Shown: one piece after another, positions 9,101 through 16,905 of the stretch
Numbering within the stretch: the stretch's first letter is position 1
Layout: every line of letters starts with the position of its first letter
Source of the DNA: Deltaproteobacteria bacterium
GTDB taxonomy: Bacteria > Desulfobacterota > Syntrophia > Syntrophales > UBA2210
Assembly: GCA_018399535.1 (NCBI GenBank)
Contig: JAGYOR010000003.1
Location: 1-38,480 of the forward strand
Direction of reading: 5' to 3'
Length of the DNA: 38,480 nt
The notes under the pieces: model-generated
Told to the model about the DNA's origin: nothing
The model's database searches: none
What the model saw: the letters and a program-made list of their open reading frames with translations, nothing else
Program-made: the position numbers and the translations under genes

Positions 9101-10467
9101 ATGAAGTGCCCGTGAAGGCCGTCACCAACGGTGTGCACATGCAGTCGTGGGTGGCGCCCGCGATGAAGGAATGTTACGAGCGCTACCTGGGGATCGACTG
9201 GTATTCAGGGGATTTTGAAAACCTGGGCTGGGAACGGGTGGACGAGATTCCCGACAAGGTGCTCTGGCAGACTCACGCGGATCTCAAGACAAAAATGATC
9301 GATTACGTGAAAAGCAGCCTGACGGCGCAAAGCGAGCGGCAGGGAATTCCCCGGTCTCTGGTCCGGCGGAAAACAGAAAGTCTCGACCCCGGCGCCCTGA
9401 TCATCGGTTTTGCCAGGAGATTCGCCACCTACAAGCGGGCGCTCATGCTGTTCGAGGATTGCGACCGCCTGTCTCGACTGCTGAACGACAACGGCAGAAC
9501 CGTGCAGGTTGTTTTCGCGGGCAAGGCCCACCCGAATGACGAGGCCGGTAAGGAGCTTCTGAAACAGTTGTTCGCCTATACCTGGGACGAGCGGTTCATC
9601 GACAATATTTTTTTCATCGAGAATTATAATCTGGGAACGGCGCGAAGCCTGGTTCAAGGCGTCGATGTCTGGCTCAACAATCCCCTGCGGCCGCGCGAAG
9701 CAAGCGGAACGAGCGGCATGAAAGTTGTGGTAAACGGCGGGTTGAACCTGAGCATTCTCGACGGCTGGTGGGACGAAGCCTACAACGGCGACAACGGCTG
9801 GGCCTTCGGCGACGGCAGGGAGTGCAATAACGTGGACACGCAGAACACCGCCGACAGTGATTCTCTCTACGACGTGCTCGAATCGTCGGTGCTGCCGTGT
9901 TTTTTTGATACGAACGGCGGCGGTTACCCGGAAAAATGGCTTGCCATAATGAAATCGTCCATCAAAAGCCTTGTCCCCCGTTTCAACACTCATCGCATGG
10001 TCAAGCAGTATTATGAAACCATGTACCTGCCCGCGGCCCGTCGCGCGGCGGTCCTGAAGGCGCGGGGATACGAACGGGCGCGGGCCCTGGCCGGCTGGAA
10101 ACAGAAAATATCCTCGCGGTTTTCACGGGACCACATCCGGTGGTACAAGGTGCGGGGTTTCACGGGTGACCGCCTTGACGTGGGCGGATCATTCCAGGTG
10201 GAGGCGGGAATCGACCTGGGCCGGCTCTCGGAAGAGGAAGTGCGGGTGGAACTGGTCATCATGGAATCCGGGGAGAGAGGCGTGCTGCGCAAATCGGCCG
10301 TCCTGGGGATGAACAAGACAGGCGTCGACGCCGACGACGGGACACTCATATATTCAGGCGAGTACCGGGCCGAAAAATCAGGCACCTTTGTTTACGGTAT
10401 CCGTATCATGCCGACGCATCCCGACCTTTTCTCCTATCAGGAACCGGGACTGGTCCACTGGGCCTAG
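6184..10467 (+). CDS. Fusion enzyme: GT3 glycogen synthase-like domain + DUF3417 + GT35 alpha-glucan phosphorylase
   Basis: N-term [23 protein letters not shown] and [10 protein letters not shown] are GT3 (eukaryotic-type glycogen synthase) signatures; [30 protein letters not shown] is DUF3417-like; [30 protein letters not shown] and EASGTSGMK (PLP-lysine region) are alpha-glucan phosphorylase signatures. Confidence 0.9.
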   Translation: [1427 protein letters not shown]

Positions 10468-10515
10468 CCCCATACCGCGCGCCTATCGGCGGCGGGTTTG
10501 AAGGAGGATGTTCAC

Positions 10516-13212
10516 ATGTCGCTAGTCTGTTTGTACTTTCAGCTGCACCAGCCCTTTCGCCTGCATCCCGAGCGGGACAAGTTCCTCTGGGAAGACCTGA
10601 ATCGCGAGGTATTTCAAAAGGTCGCATCGAAATGCTATCTGCCCGCGCTGTCGCTTTTTGAGGAAATGGTGGCCGGCGAGGAATCGTTCAAGGCGACTTT
10701 CAGCTTTTCGGGGGCCTTCCTTGAGCAGGCGCAACTCTACAGTCCCGACGTGATCACGGCCCTGCAGCGTCTGCTCGATGCGGGCGGTGGCGAACGGGTC
10801 GAGTATCTGGACGAGACCTACTACCATTCACTCACGTCGCTTTTCGAAGATCCGAAACGACAGGAATTCCGCGATCAAGTGTCGTTCCACCGCGACCTGA
10901 TGCGGCACCTCTTCGGTATCAAGCCCACGTCCTTTCGCAACACTGAACTGATGTACAACAATAATATCGCCGCGGCCGTTCACGACATGGGCTACCGGGC
11001 GATTCTGTGCGAGCAGCGCCGGGACATGTACGGCGACGGAGCGGTTCTGACACCCGATTCCGTGTTCAAGTCCGTTGAAAACGGTCTCGTCGTCATTCCC
11101 CGCAACAGGGATCTGAGCGACGACGTTGCCTTCCGTTTCACCCACCGGCCGCTTGCGCCGGAGGAATATGCCGCCAATATCGCGCGTATTGACGGACCGG
11201 CGGTGCTGCTTGGCTACGATTTCGAGCATATCGGGGAACATCTCTGGGAAGACACCGGCATTTTCGAATTCTGGAAGGCGATTCCCCGGGCTTTCGCAAA
11301 CCATGAGTCAATCGTCATGGCCAATCCCACGGAGATAGCCGAGCGGTTCGAAAACGTGGAATGCCCCCCCGTGGACATTCCGGGCCTTGCGACATCGTCC
11401 TGGGCCGACGCATCGCGGGATACCCACGGGTGGCTGGGCACCATGACCCAGTATGAATTGTTCCGGAACATCGAAAAACTGGAAGGAGAAGCCCGGCGCG
11501 CCGGCGGCGAGCTGCTGACCCGCTGGCGGCACCTGACCACGTCGGATCATATCTATTTCCTTCATGAACGGATCGGCGAGGATCACGCCGTGCATTCCTA
11601 TTTCAACCCGTACGGTGGTTCCATCACCCAGGCGGCCCACGTGCTCACCCGCAAGATCGACGATTTCGAAGTCGCCATCAGGCGTTTCGAGGTGTTGAAG
11701 CGGCGGGAACGCACGGCAGTGCTGCTCATTGCACCCGAAAGCGGACGTCTGCCAGAGGATATGGGGGCGCTGGCATCCTATATATCGGGGAAAAGCGGCG
11801 GCCTCGGCGAAGTGGTCTCCGCCCTCTGCGAGGGGCTGAACGAACGGAACGTGGACGTACACCTGGCCATGCTGAATCTCAAGAAGCGGTTCCGCGAGGA
11901 CAGCCGCATCGGCGAGGAAGACTGGCGCACCTTGCGGTATCAGCACGACACGGACAGGATTCACCTGGTCAGTTCCTCCGTTTTCGCCGACCTGCCCGGC
12001 GCCTATGCCGGCGATCCCGCCCGGAACGCGGCCGAGTTCCAGAAAGAAGTAATAAATCACATCATCAAGGATGTGCGGGGAAAGAGCCGGGGGAGGCTGA
12101 TCGTCCATACCCACGACTGGATGGCCGGGGGAGCCGCCTCGGCGTACGTGAAATCCCGGGGCATTCCGCTCCTTCACACGATGCACAACAGTTTTACCGG
12201 GTACATTCCCCTGGAGATGCTGTTCGGCATCGAGATAGACGAACTGGTTCCCTTCCTGTACCTGTCGGACGATAAAGGCCGACGCTGCATCGACGCCCAG
12301 GCGACGGCGATCAAAAACGCCACGATGGTGAATTTTGTCGGCCGCCGGTTCCTCGAAGAAGTGGTAAACGATTATTTCATTGATCAGCCCGTCATTCCTC
12401 AGAGCGTCCGTGATGAAGTAAAGGCGAAATACGCCGTGGGCGCCGTTGTATCGATCATCAACGCCCCGTCCCGCACGATGTACCCCGAGTTCTGCCCTCA
12501 CCTCGTCAGGAACTACGGCCCCGACGCGGACATCCTGGCGGCGAAACGGGAAAATCTCCTGGAATTCCAGCGCCGGACCGGTCTCAACGTGAATCCCGGA
12601 GCGGTTCTGTTCTACTGGCCGTCCAGGCTCGACCCGTTGCAGAAAGGTGTGACGGTCTTTGAAGAAGTGCTGCTTCGTTTCGTCATTGAAAACCCGGACG
12701 TGCAGGTGGCGATCGTGGCCAACGGCGTCGGCGGCGACCGCGCGCACGAGGAAATCCTTGGAAGAATAGCCTGGGTGTCGGGAGGAAAAATCGCCTACCA
12801 TCACTACCAGGAGGATCTGTCCATGCTCGGTTTCGCCGCCGCGAGCGATGTTTTCGGGGTATCCCTTTACGAGCCCTGCGGGCAGATCGACCAGGTAGGC
12901 AACCTGTTCGGCGCCACGGCAACGAACCGTGACACCGGGGGCTACCACGACAAGATCAGGGAACTGCGGCTGAAGGCGGACGGTTCTCCCCAGGATGTGG
13001 GAAACGGGTTTCTTTTCAGGGATTACGATCCCGGCGGGCTGCTCTTCGGCATGGAAAAAAGCCTCCGCTTCCATCGAAGGCCCGCCGTCGAGCGTGAACC
13101 GCAGATCAGGCGCATCATGCGGGAGACCAGGGAGAAATATGACCTGGAGACCATGATCGCTCAGTACATGAGAGTTTACGAACGGCTCAACGGCGACCGG
13201 CCGCTGGTTTGA
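10516..13212 (+). CDS. Fusion enzyme: GH57 alpha-amylase domain + GT5 glycogen/starch synthase domain
   Basis: GH57 motifs HQPFRL, SFRNTELMYNN, LGYDFEHIGEHLWE; GT5 motifs YISGKSGGLGEVVSALCEGL, HTHDWMAGGAA, YWPSRLDPLQKGV, SLYEPCGQIDQ. Start 10516 has aaggagg SD. Confidence 0.88.
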   Translation: MSLVCLYFQLHQPFRLHPERDKFLWEDLNREVFQKVASKCYLPALSLFEEMVAGEESFKATFSFSGAFLEQAQLYSPDVITALQRLLDAGGGERVEYLDETYYHSLTSLFEDPKRQEFRDQVSFHRDLMRHLFGIKPTSFRNTELMYNNNIAAAVHDMGYRAILCEQRRDMYGDGAVLTPDSVFKSVENGLVVIPRNRDLSDDVAFRFTHRPLAPEEYAANIARIDGPAVLLGYDFEHIGEHLWEDTGIFEFWKAIPRAFANHESIVMANPTEIAERFENVECPPVDIPGLATSSWADASRDTHGWLGTMTQYELFRNIEKLEGEARRAGGELLTRWRHLTTSDHIYFLHERIGEDHAVHSYFNPYGGSITQAAHVLTRKIDDFEVAIRRFEVLKRRERTAVLLIAPESGRLPEDMGALASYISGKSGGLGEVVSALCEGLNERNVDVHLAMLNLKKRFREDSRIGEEDWRTLRYQHDTDRIHLVSSSVFADLPGAYAGDPARNAAEFQKEVINHIIKDVRGKSRGRLIVHTHDWMAGGAASAYVKSRGIPLLHTMHNSFTGYIPLEMLFGIEIDELVPFLYLSDDKGRRCIDAQATAIKNATMVNFVGRRFLEEVVNDYFIDQPVIPQSVRDEVKAKYAVGAVVSIINAPSRTMYPEFCPHLVRNYGPDADILAAKRENLLEFQRRTGLNVNPGAVLFYWPSRLDPLQKGVTVFEEVLLRFVIENPDVQVAIVANGVGGDRAHEEILGRIAWVSGGKIAYHHYQEDLSMLGFAAASDVFGVSLYEPCGQIDQVGNLFGATATNRDTGGYHDKIRELRLKADGSPQDVGNGFLFRDYDPGGLLFGMEKSLRFHRRPAVEREPQIRRIMRETREKYDLETMIAQYMRVYERLNGDRPLV

Positions 13213-14458
13213 GGGGCGCTTTGACGCCTTCCTCCCAGATTTCAACCAGGTAATCCTTCTGGCGTTCGAATTTCACCGCCTGGTCTTCGACCAGGGCTTC
13301 CGCCTCGGCGGAACTCATGTCCCAGGTGCGCCGGACGAAGGTGGCGACGCGGGCGTAGTAGAGCGGGGTCATCACATCGACGAGTTTGTTGCGATTCACT
13401 TTCCATTTATGAAAGGTTGCCGCCAGTTCGTAGAGGATCTTTACCCAGTCCTCTGTTGACAGGCTGAAATCCTCAACGCTCATGGAGGCGGCGCGGGTGA
13501 CTGCCTCGCAGCTTTCCGGGCTGAGCACCTCTCTCCACAGGGCTGAAAACTGGCTGTGTCCTGTCTTGAAATGTTCGATCATTCCCTCGAGATTCACGGG
13601 AACCGGTTCCGGTTCCAGGACCCCCTCGAAGCCGAAGGTTTCCACCGGCTCGCTGCCGTGTACCTTTTTCCAGACCGTCTCGTTTGTTTCCATGAGCGAG
13701 AAGACCGTCCACAGCACCTGCCGGAACATGGGGCCCAGGTGCAGCCCCGGATCTTTTGCGTCGTGAATCTTGACACCCAGGTTCGACTGGCAGACGCGGT
13801 AGTTGCTGGTGATGGCGTGCGTGGTCATCCAGATGTCGATGCCGTAACGCGCCACGTCCGTTTCCCACACATCCTGGTTGATAAAGTACCGCGTGACCTC
13901 CCGGGAAAGGGCGAAATCGCCCCCGATGGGTTGCCGGATCCGTTTTCCGTAGAGGGCCCTCGTCAGGTTGTACACGATGTTGTTGGTGATCGTGCCGTCG
14001 TATTTGTGCCTGACGTAGACCGGCGCCACGAACTGATAGCCCTTTTCGAGCACCGGGTCGAGCAGGTAGCGGACCCAGTCGGGAGTGATGCTCCTGAGAT
14101 CGGAATCGACCACGACGCAGGCATCTGTCTGCAGGCGGCAGGCGGCCTCGAAGATCGAACGGAGAGCCGATCCCTTGCCCGCGGGCCCCCTGTAGATTGA
14201 CACCACTTTTTCCTGCCAGGGCTTGATCTGGAATTCCTTGGCGACTTCCCTCGTGTCGTCCGTCGATCCGCCGTCGGCGATTATGATGACACTCCGCCTG
14301 TCCTTGTAATACTGGGCGAGACCATGAGTGAGCATCTGGATCACGTGCCCGATCGTCTTCTCGTTGTTGTAGCAGGGTATTCCCACGAGAATGTCGGCGT
14401 GTTCTATTTCCTCAAGCCGTTTCGCGCTGTAGGACCTGAGGGCCGTGTTGTAGTGCAT
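13187..14458 (-). CDS. GT2/GT81-like glycosyltransferase (glucosyl-3-phosphoglycerate / mannosylglycerate synthase-like)
   Basis: ILVGIPCYNNEKTIGHVI, IIIADGGSTDDTREVA, RGPAGKGSALRSIFEAA, CVVVDSDLRSI, IRQPIGGDFALSREV. Start at MHYN has aaagga SD. 3' end overlaps the GH57-GT5 gene by 26 bp, convergently. Confidence 0.8.
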   Translation of the reverse strand: MHYNTALRSYSAKRLEEIEHADILVGIPCYNNEKTIGHVIQMLTHGLAQYYKDRRSVIIIADGGSTDDTREVAKEFQIKPWQEKVVSIYRGPAGKGSALRSIFEAACRLQTDACVVVDSDLRSITPDWVRYLLDPVLEKGYQFVAPVYVRHKYDGTITNNIVYNLTRALYGKRIRQPIGGDFALSREVTRYFINQDVWETDVARYGIDIWMTTHAITSNYRVCQSNLGVKIHDAKDPGLHLGPMFRQVLWTVFSLMETNETVWKKVHGSEPVETFGFEGVLEPEPVPVNLEGMIEHFKTGHSQFSALWREVLSPESCEAVTRAASMSVEDFSLSTEDWVKILYELAATFHKWKVNRNKLVDVMTPLYYARVATFVRRTWDMSSAEAEALVEDQAVKFERQKDYLVEIWEEGVKAPLKPAAGRR

Positions 14459-14490
14459 GCGGCATCCTTTCATGCGAAATATTTAAAATA

Positions 14491-14519
14491 AGTATATTGA
14501 ATAATTGAAAAAAAGACAA
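14491..14519 (-). promoter_or_regulatory. Candidate sigma70 promoter for the GT81-like gene
   Basis: Minus strand TTGTCT (14519-14514), 17 bp AT-rich spacer, TATACT (14496-14491), about 33 bp upstream of the start codon. Confidence 0.65.
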
Positions 14520-14598
14520 TATTTCTCTTCGTGTATGTCGTGTGCTTCGTGGGGAGGAAACGTGTGGTTGCGAAAACGTTTTGCGTGAACAACCGGAT

Positions 14599-14629
14599 GG
14601 GGTGATTCATGGGGCGGGACAATCACCCC
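14599..14629 (-). terminator. Stem-loop overlapping the rarA stop codon
   Basis: ggggtgatt(14599-14607)/aatcacccc(14621-14629), perfect 9-bp stem, 13-nt loop; no T-tract. Confidence 0.35.
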
Positions 14630-15924
14630 CGTTGCTTCAGCTTTTTCCAGGCAAGCAGCCGGTCCCGGACGCGTGCTTCGTAGCCCCGGTCGGTGGGTCG
14701 ATAAAAGATCCGATTCCGGAGTTTTTCAGGCAATGCTTCCTGGTGGACCTGGGCGTCGGGGTAGTCGTGGGCGTACTTGTAGTGTTTACCGTATCCAAGA
14801 TCCTTCATGAGCTTCGTCGGCGCGTTTCGCACGTCCAGTGGAACAGGCAAGGCGCCTGTTTCCTCGATGGTTTTTCGAACCGCGCCCATTGCGCGGTAAA
14901 GGGAGTTGCTCTTGGGAGCCGCCGCGAGGTAGACAGCGGCCTCGGCAAGGGCGAGCTCGCCTTCGGGAGATCCCAGGAACCGGAAAGATTCCATGGCGTT
15001 AAGGGATACCGACAGGGCCGCCGGATCGGCGAGACCCACGTCTTCCGAGGCGAACCGCACCATTCTTCTCGCGATGTACAGGGGATCCTCGCCCGCCGTG
15101 AGCATGCGCGCCAGCCAGTAAAGCGCGGCGTCGGGATCGCTGCCTCGAAGGCTTTTGTGCAGCGCCGATATGAGGTTGTAGTGTTCCTCCCCGCTCTTGT
15201 CGTAACGCAGGAAGCGCCGCTGCAAGGCCTGTTCGGCGACGTCCCGCGTGATCACGGGAGCGCCCCGGTTCGATTCTTCCGCCAGAACGGCGGCCGCTTC
15301 GAGCCCGTTCAGGGCTGCCCGGGCGTCGCCGTCGGCGACGGCAATCAAGTGGTCCATGGCTTCAGGTTCCGCCGTGATGTTCAATTGCCCCAGGCCGCGT
15401 TCGGGATCATCCAGCGCCCTGCGGAGCATGGTTGCCAGTTCCTCCTCCGTATAGGGTGAAAGCACCAGGACACGCACCCTGGACAGAAGCGGCGCGACGA
15501 CTTCGAAGGAAGGGTTTTCCGTTGTGGCGCCGATGAGCGTTACGAGTCCCGTTTCCACGTGGGGCAGAAAGGCGTCCTGCTGGGCCTTGTTGAACCGGTG
15601 AATTTCATCGACGAAAAGAATGGTCTTTTTACCGTGGCGGTGAAGCTGGTTTCGCGCTTCTTCGATCATGGCCCTGATTTCTTTTACCCCCGAGAGGACG
15701 GCGGAAAAGGTTTCAAAGTGGGCCTGCGTTTCCGTCGCCGCCAGTCGGGCCAGGGTTGTCTTCCCCGAACCGGGGGGGCCCCAGAAGATCATGGAGAAAA
15801 GATGATCGCGGCGCAGGGCCTGGCGCAGGAGGCCGTCTTTCCCCACCAGGTGGGGTTGCCCCACGAAATCGTCGAATGAGCGTGGACGCATACGGTCGGC
15901 CAGGGGAGCCGTCGTTGCCGTCAT
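14623..15924 (-). CDS. rarA: Replication-associated recombination protein A (RarA/MgsA AAA+ ATPase)
   Basis: [63 protein letters not shown]. Start at MTATTAP preferred; the upstream ORF extension contains a strong hairpin (15962-15989). Confidence 0.92.
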   Translation of the reverse strand: MTATTAPLADRMRPRSFDDFVGQPHLVGKDGLLRQALRRDHLFSMIFWGPPGSGKTTLARLAATETQAHFETFSAVLSGVKEIRAMIEEARNQLHRHGKKTILFVDEIHRFNKAQQDAFLPHVETGLVTLIGATTENPSFEVVAPLLSRVRVLVLSPYTEEELATMLRRALDDPERGLGQLNITAEPEAMDHLIAVADGDARAALNGLEAAAVLAEESNRGAPVITRDVAEQALQRRFLRYDKSGEEHYNLISALHKSLRGSDPDAALYWLARMLTAGEDPLYIARRMVRFASEDVGLADPAALSVSLNAMESFRFLGSPEGELALAEAAVYLAAAPKSNSLYRAMGAVRKTIEETGALPVPLDVRNAPTKLMKDLGYGKHYKYAHDYPDAQVHQEALPEKLRNRIFYRPTDRGYEARVRDRLLAWKKLKQRG

Positions 15925-15961
15925 CCGGTTTTTTTCGGGTGTGTCCGATTCATCGAGAAGG

Positions 15962-15989
15962 AGGCCCGTTTCCGCGGCGGAACGGGCCT
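15962..15989. other. Stem-loop upstream of rarA
   Basis: aggcccgtt[t]ccg - cgg - cggaacgggcct: 12-bp stem with one bulge. Confidence 0.55.
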
Positions 15990-16136
15990 TTCCCTTATTG
16001 TTCCTGGTTCCGGTGGGTGACACGACATTCGTCCTCGTTGTTCCCTCGGCGGAGTGGACTAATCGTATTCGCACAACCGCCGACACGTTGTCACATCATC
16101 GCACAGCTTCGCTTCGAGGGCAACGGAAGGATGATC

Positions 16137-16501
16137 CCCAAAATCCGCGATTGGTTTTACAAGGAGCGGGGTTTCGGGCCATCAGCACGAAAAATCGAAG
16201 AATCAACGGGAGCGGGTACTGGCGACCGTCCTTCGAAAGGCCTGTCCTGAGTAACACCAGAGGGCTCCACCGCCTGAGCGGGCATGCGAGGCCGAACGGC
16301 ATGACGACAACCGGTCTTCACGAGCCAACAACCGGTCATCCTGAGCGCCGTCGAAGGATAGACCGGTCAAGCACAAGCCGGACAATACGCAGCACGTTTT
16401 CCGGACCCCTCATGTGTGTCGGACAACACATATTGCGCTGAATCAACGGACTGTTTAGCTTTTTATGCCACGAGCAGGCGCCATGTATCGCGAATTCCGG
16501 G
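16137..16501 (-). repeat. MITE-like intergenic repeat element, copy B (inverted relative to copy A)
   Basis: cccaaaatccgcgattggtttt (~16137-16158) matches the copy A terminus; blocks at 16261-16314, 16332-16366 and 16411-16446 match copy A in reverse complement; weaker opposite terminus tatcgcgaattccggg (~16486-16501). Confidence 0.55.
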
Positions 16502-16539
16502 TGGTACTTCAGGACGGCGGGAATCCCCGCGACGCCGCG

Positions 16540-16791
16540 TCAGGGTTTTTTCTTGAGGGAATCGACGGCCTTGAAAATCGTCGAGATCCGGTCGCCGGGG
16601 GGCCGGTTGACGAACCTGTCCCATTCTTCCGGCGTGAGAACTTCCTGCAGCCACTCTTGAACCGGGAGCGACGGCCAGCATTCTATGATGCGGCTGCAGG
16701 GAAGATCGCCCTGTTCGACCCGGCAATAGGCGAAGGTAACCTCGCCGCCGAGCCGCGGGCACCTGATCAGCAAATCGTCAAATCGCTTCAT
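16540..16791 (-). CDS. Small conserved-looking Cys-containing hypothetical protein (83 aa)
   Basis: Start ATG with gaggga upstream; four Cys (CPRLGGEVTFAYC...PCSRIIEC); product unknown. Confidence 0.55.
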   Translation of the reverse strand: MKRFDDLLIRCPRLGGEVTFAYCRVEQGDLPCSRIIECWPSLPVQEWLQEVLTPEEWDRFVNRPPGDRISTIFKAVDSLKKKP

Positions 16792-16813
16792 GATGCATAT
16801 CCCTCGTTTCCCC

Positions 16814-16862
16814 CCGGTCGAAGGGACGCCCCCATTCTTCTGCGGGGTGTCCCTTCGACCGG
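16814..16862. other. Long intergenic stem-loop between trpB2-type gene and 83-aa ORF
   Basis: ccggtcgaagggacgcccc (16814-16832)/ggggtgtcccttcgaccgg (16844-16862): 19-bp stem with one G-U-type pair, 11-nt loop; no T-tract. Confidence 0.85.
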
Positions 16863-16905
16863 ATTCCGTCGGCAGTTTTACCGCGGGCCGAAAGTAACAG
16901 CCGGG

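Noticed and set aside
11308-13245. 645-aa minus-strand ORF (and similar long antisense ORFs at 4564-6738, 1706-2911, 19083-20201, 16465-18048, 36161-37681)
   Set aside because: They lie opposite well-supported genes with recognisable family motifs; translations are low-complexity Arg/Pro/Gly- or His-rich without motifs, as expected for antisense frames in GC-rich DNA.
15925-16086. N-terminal extension of RarA
   Set aside because: Contains a strong hairpin and low-quality sequence; the family normally begins near [12 protein letters not shown].
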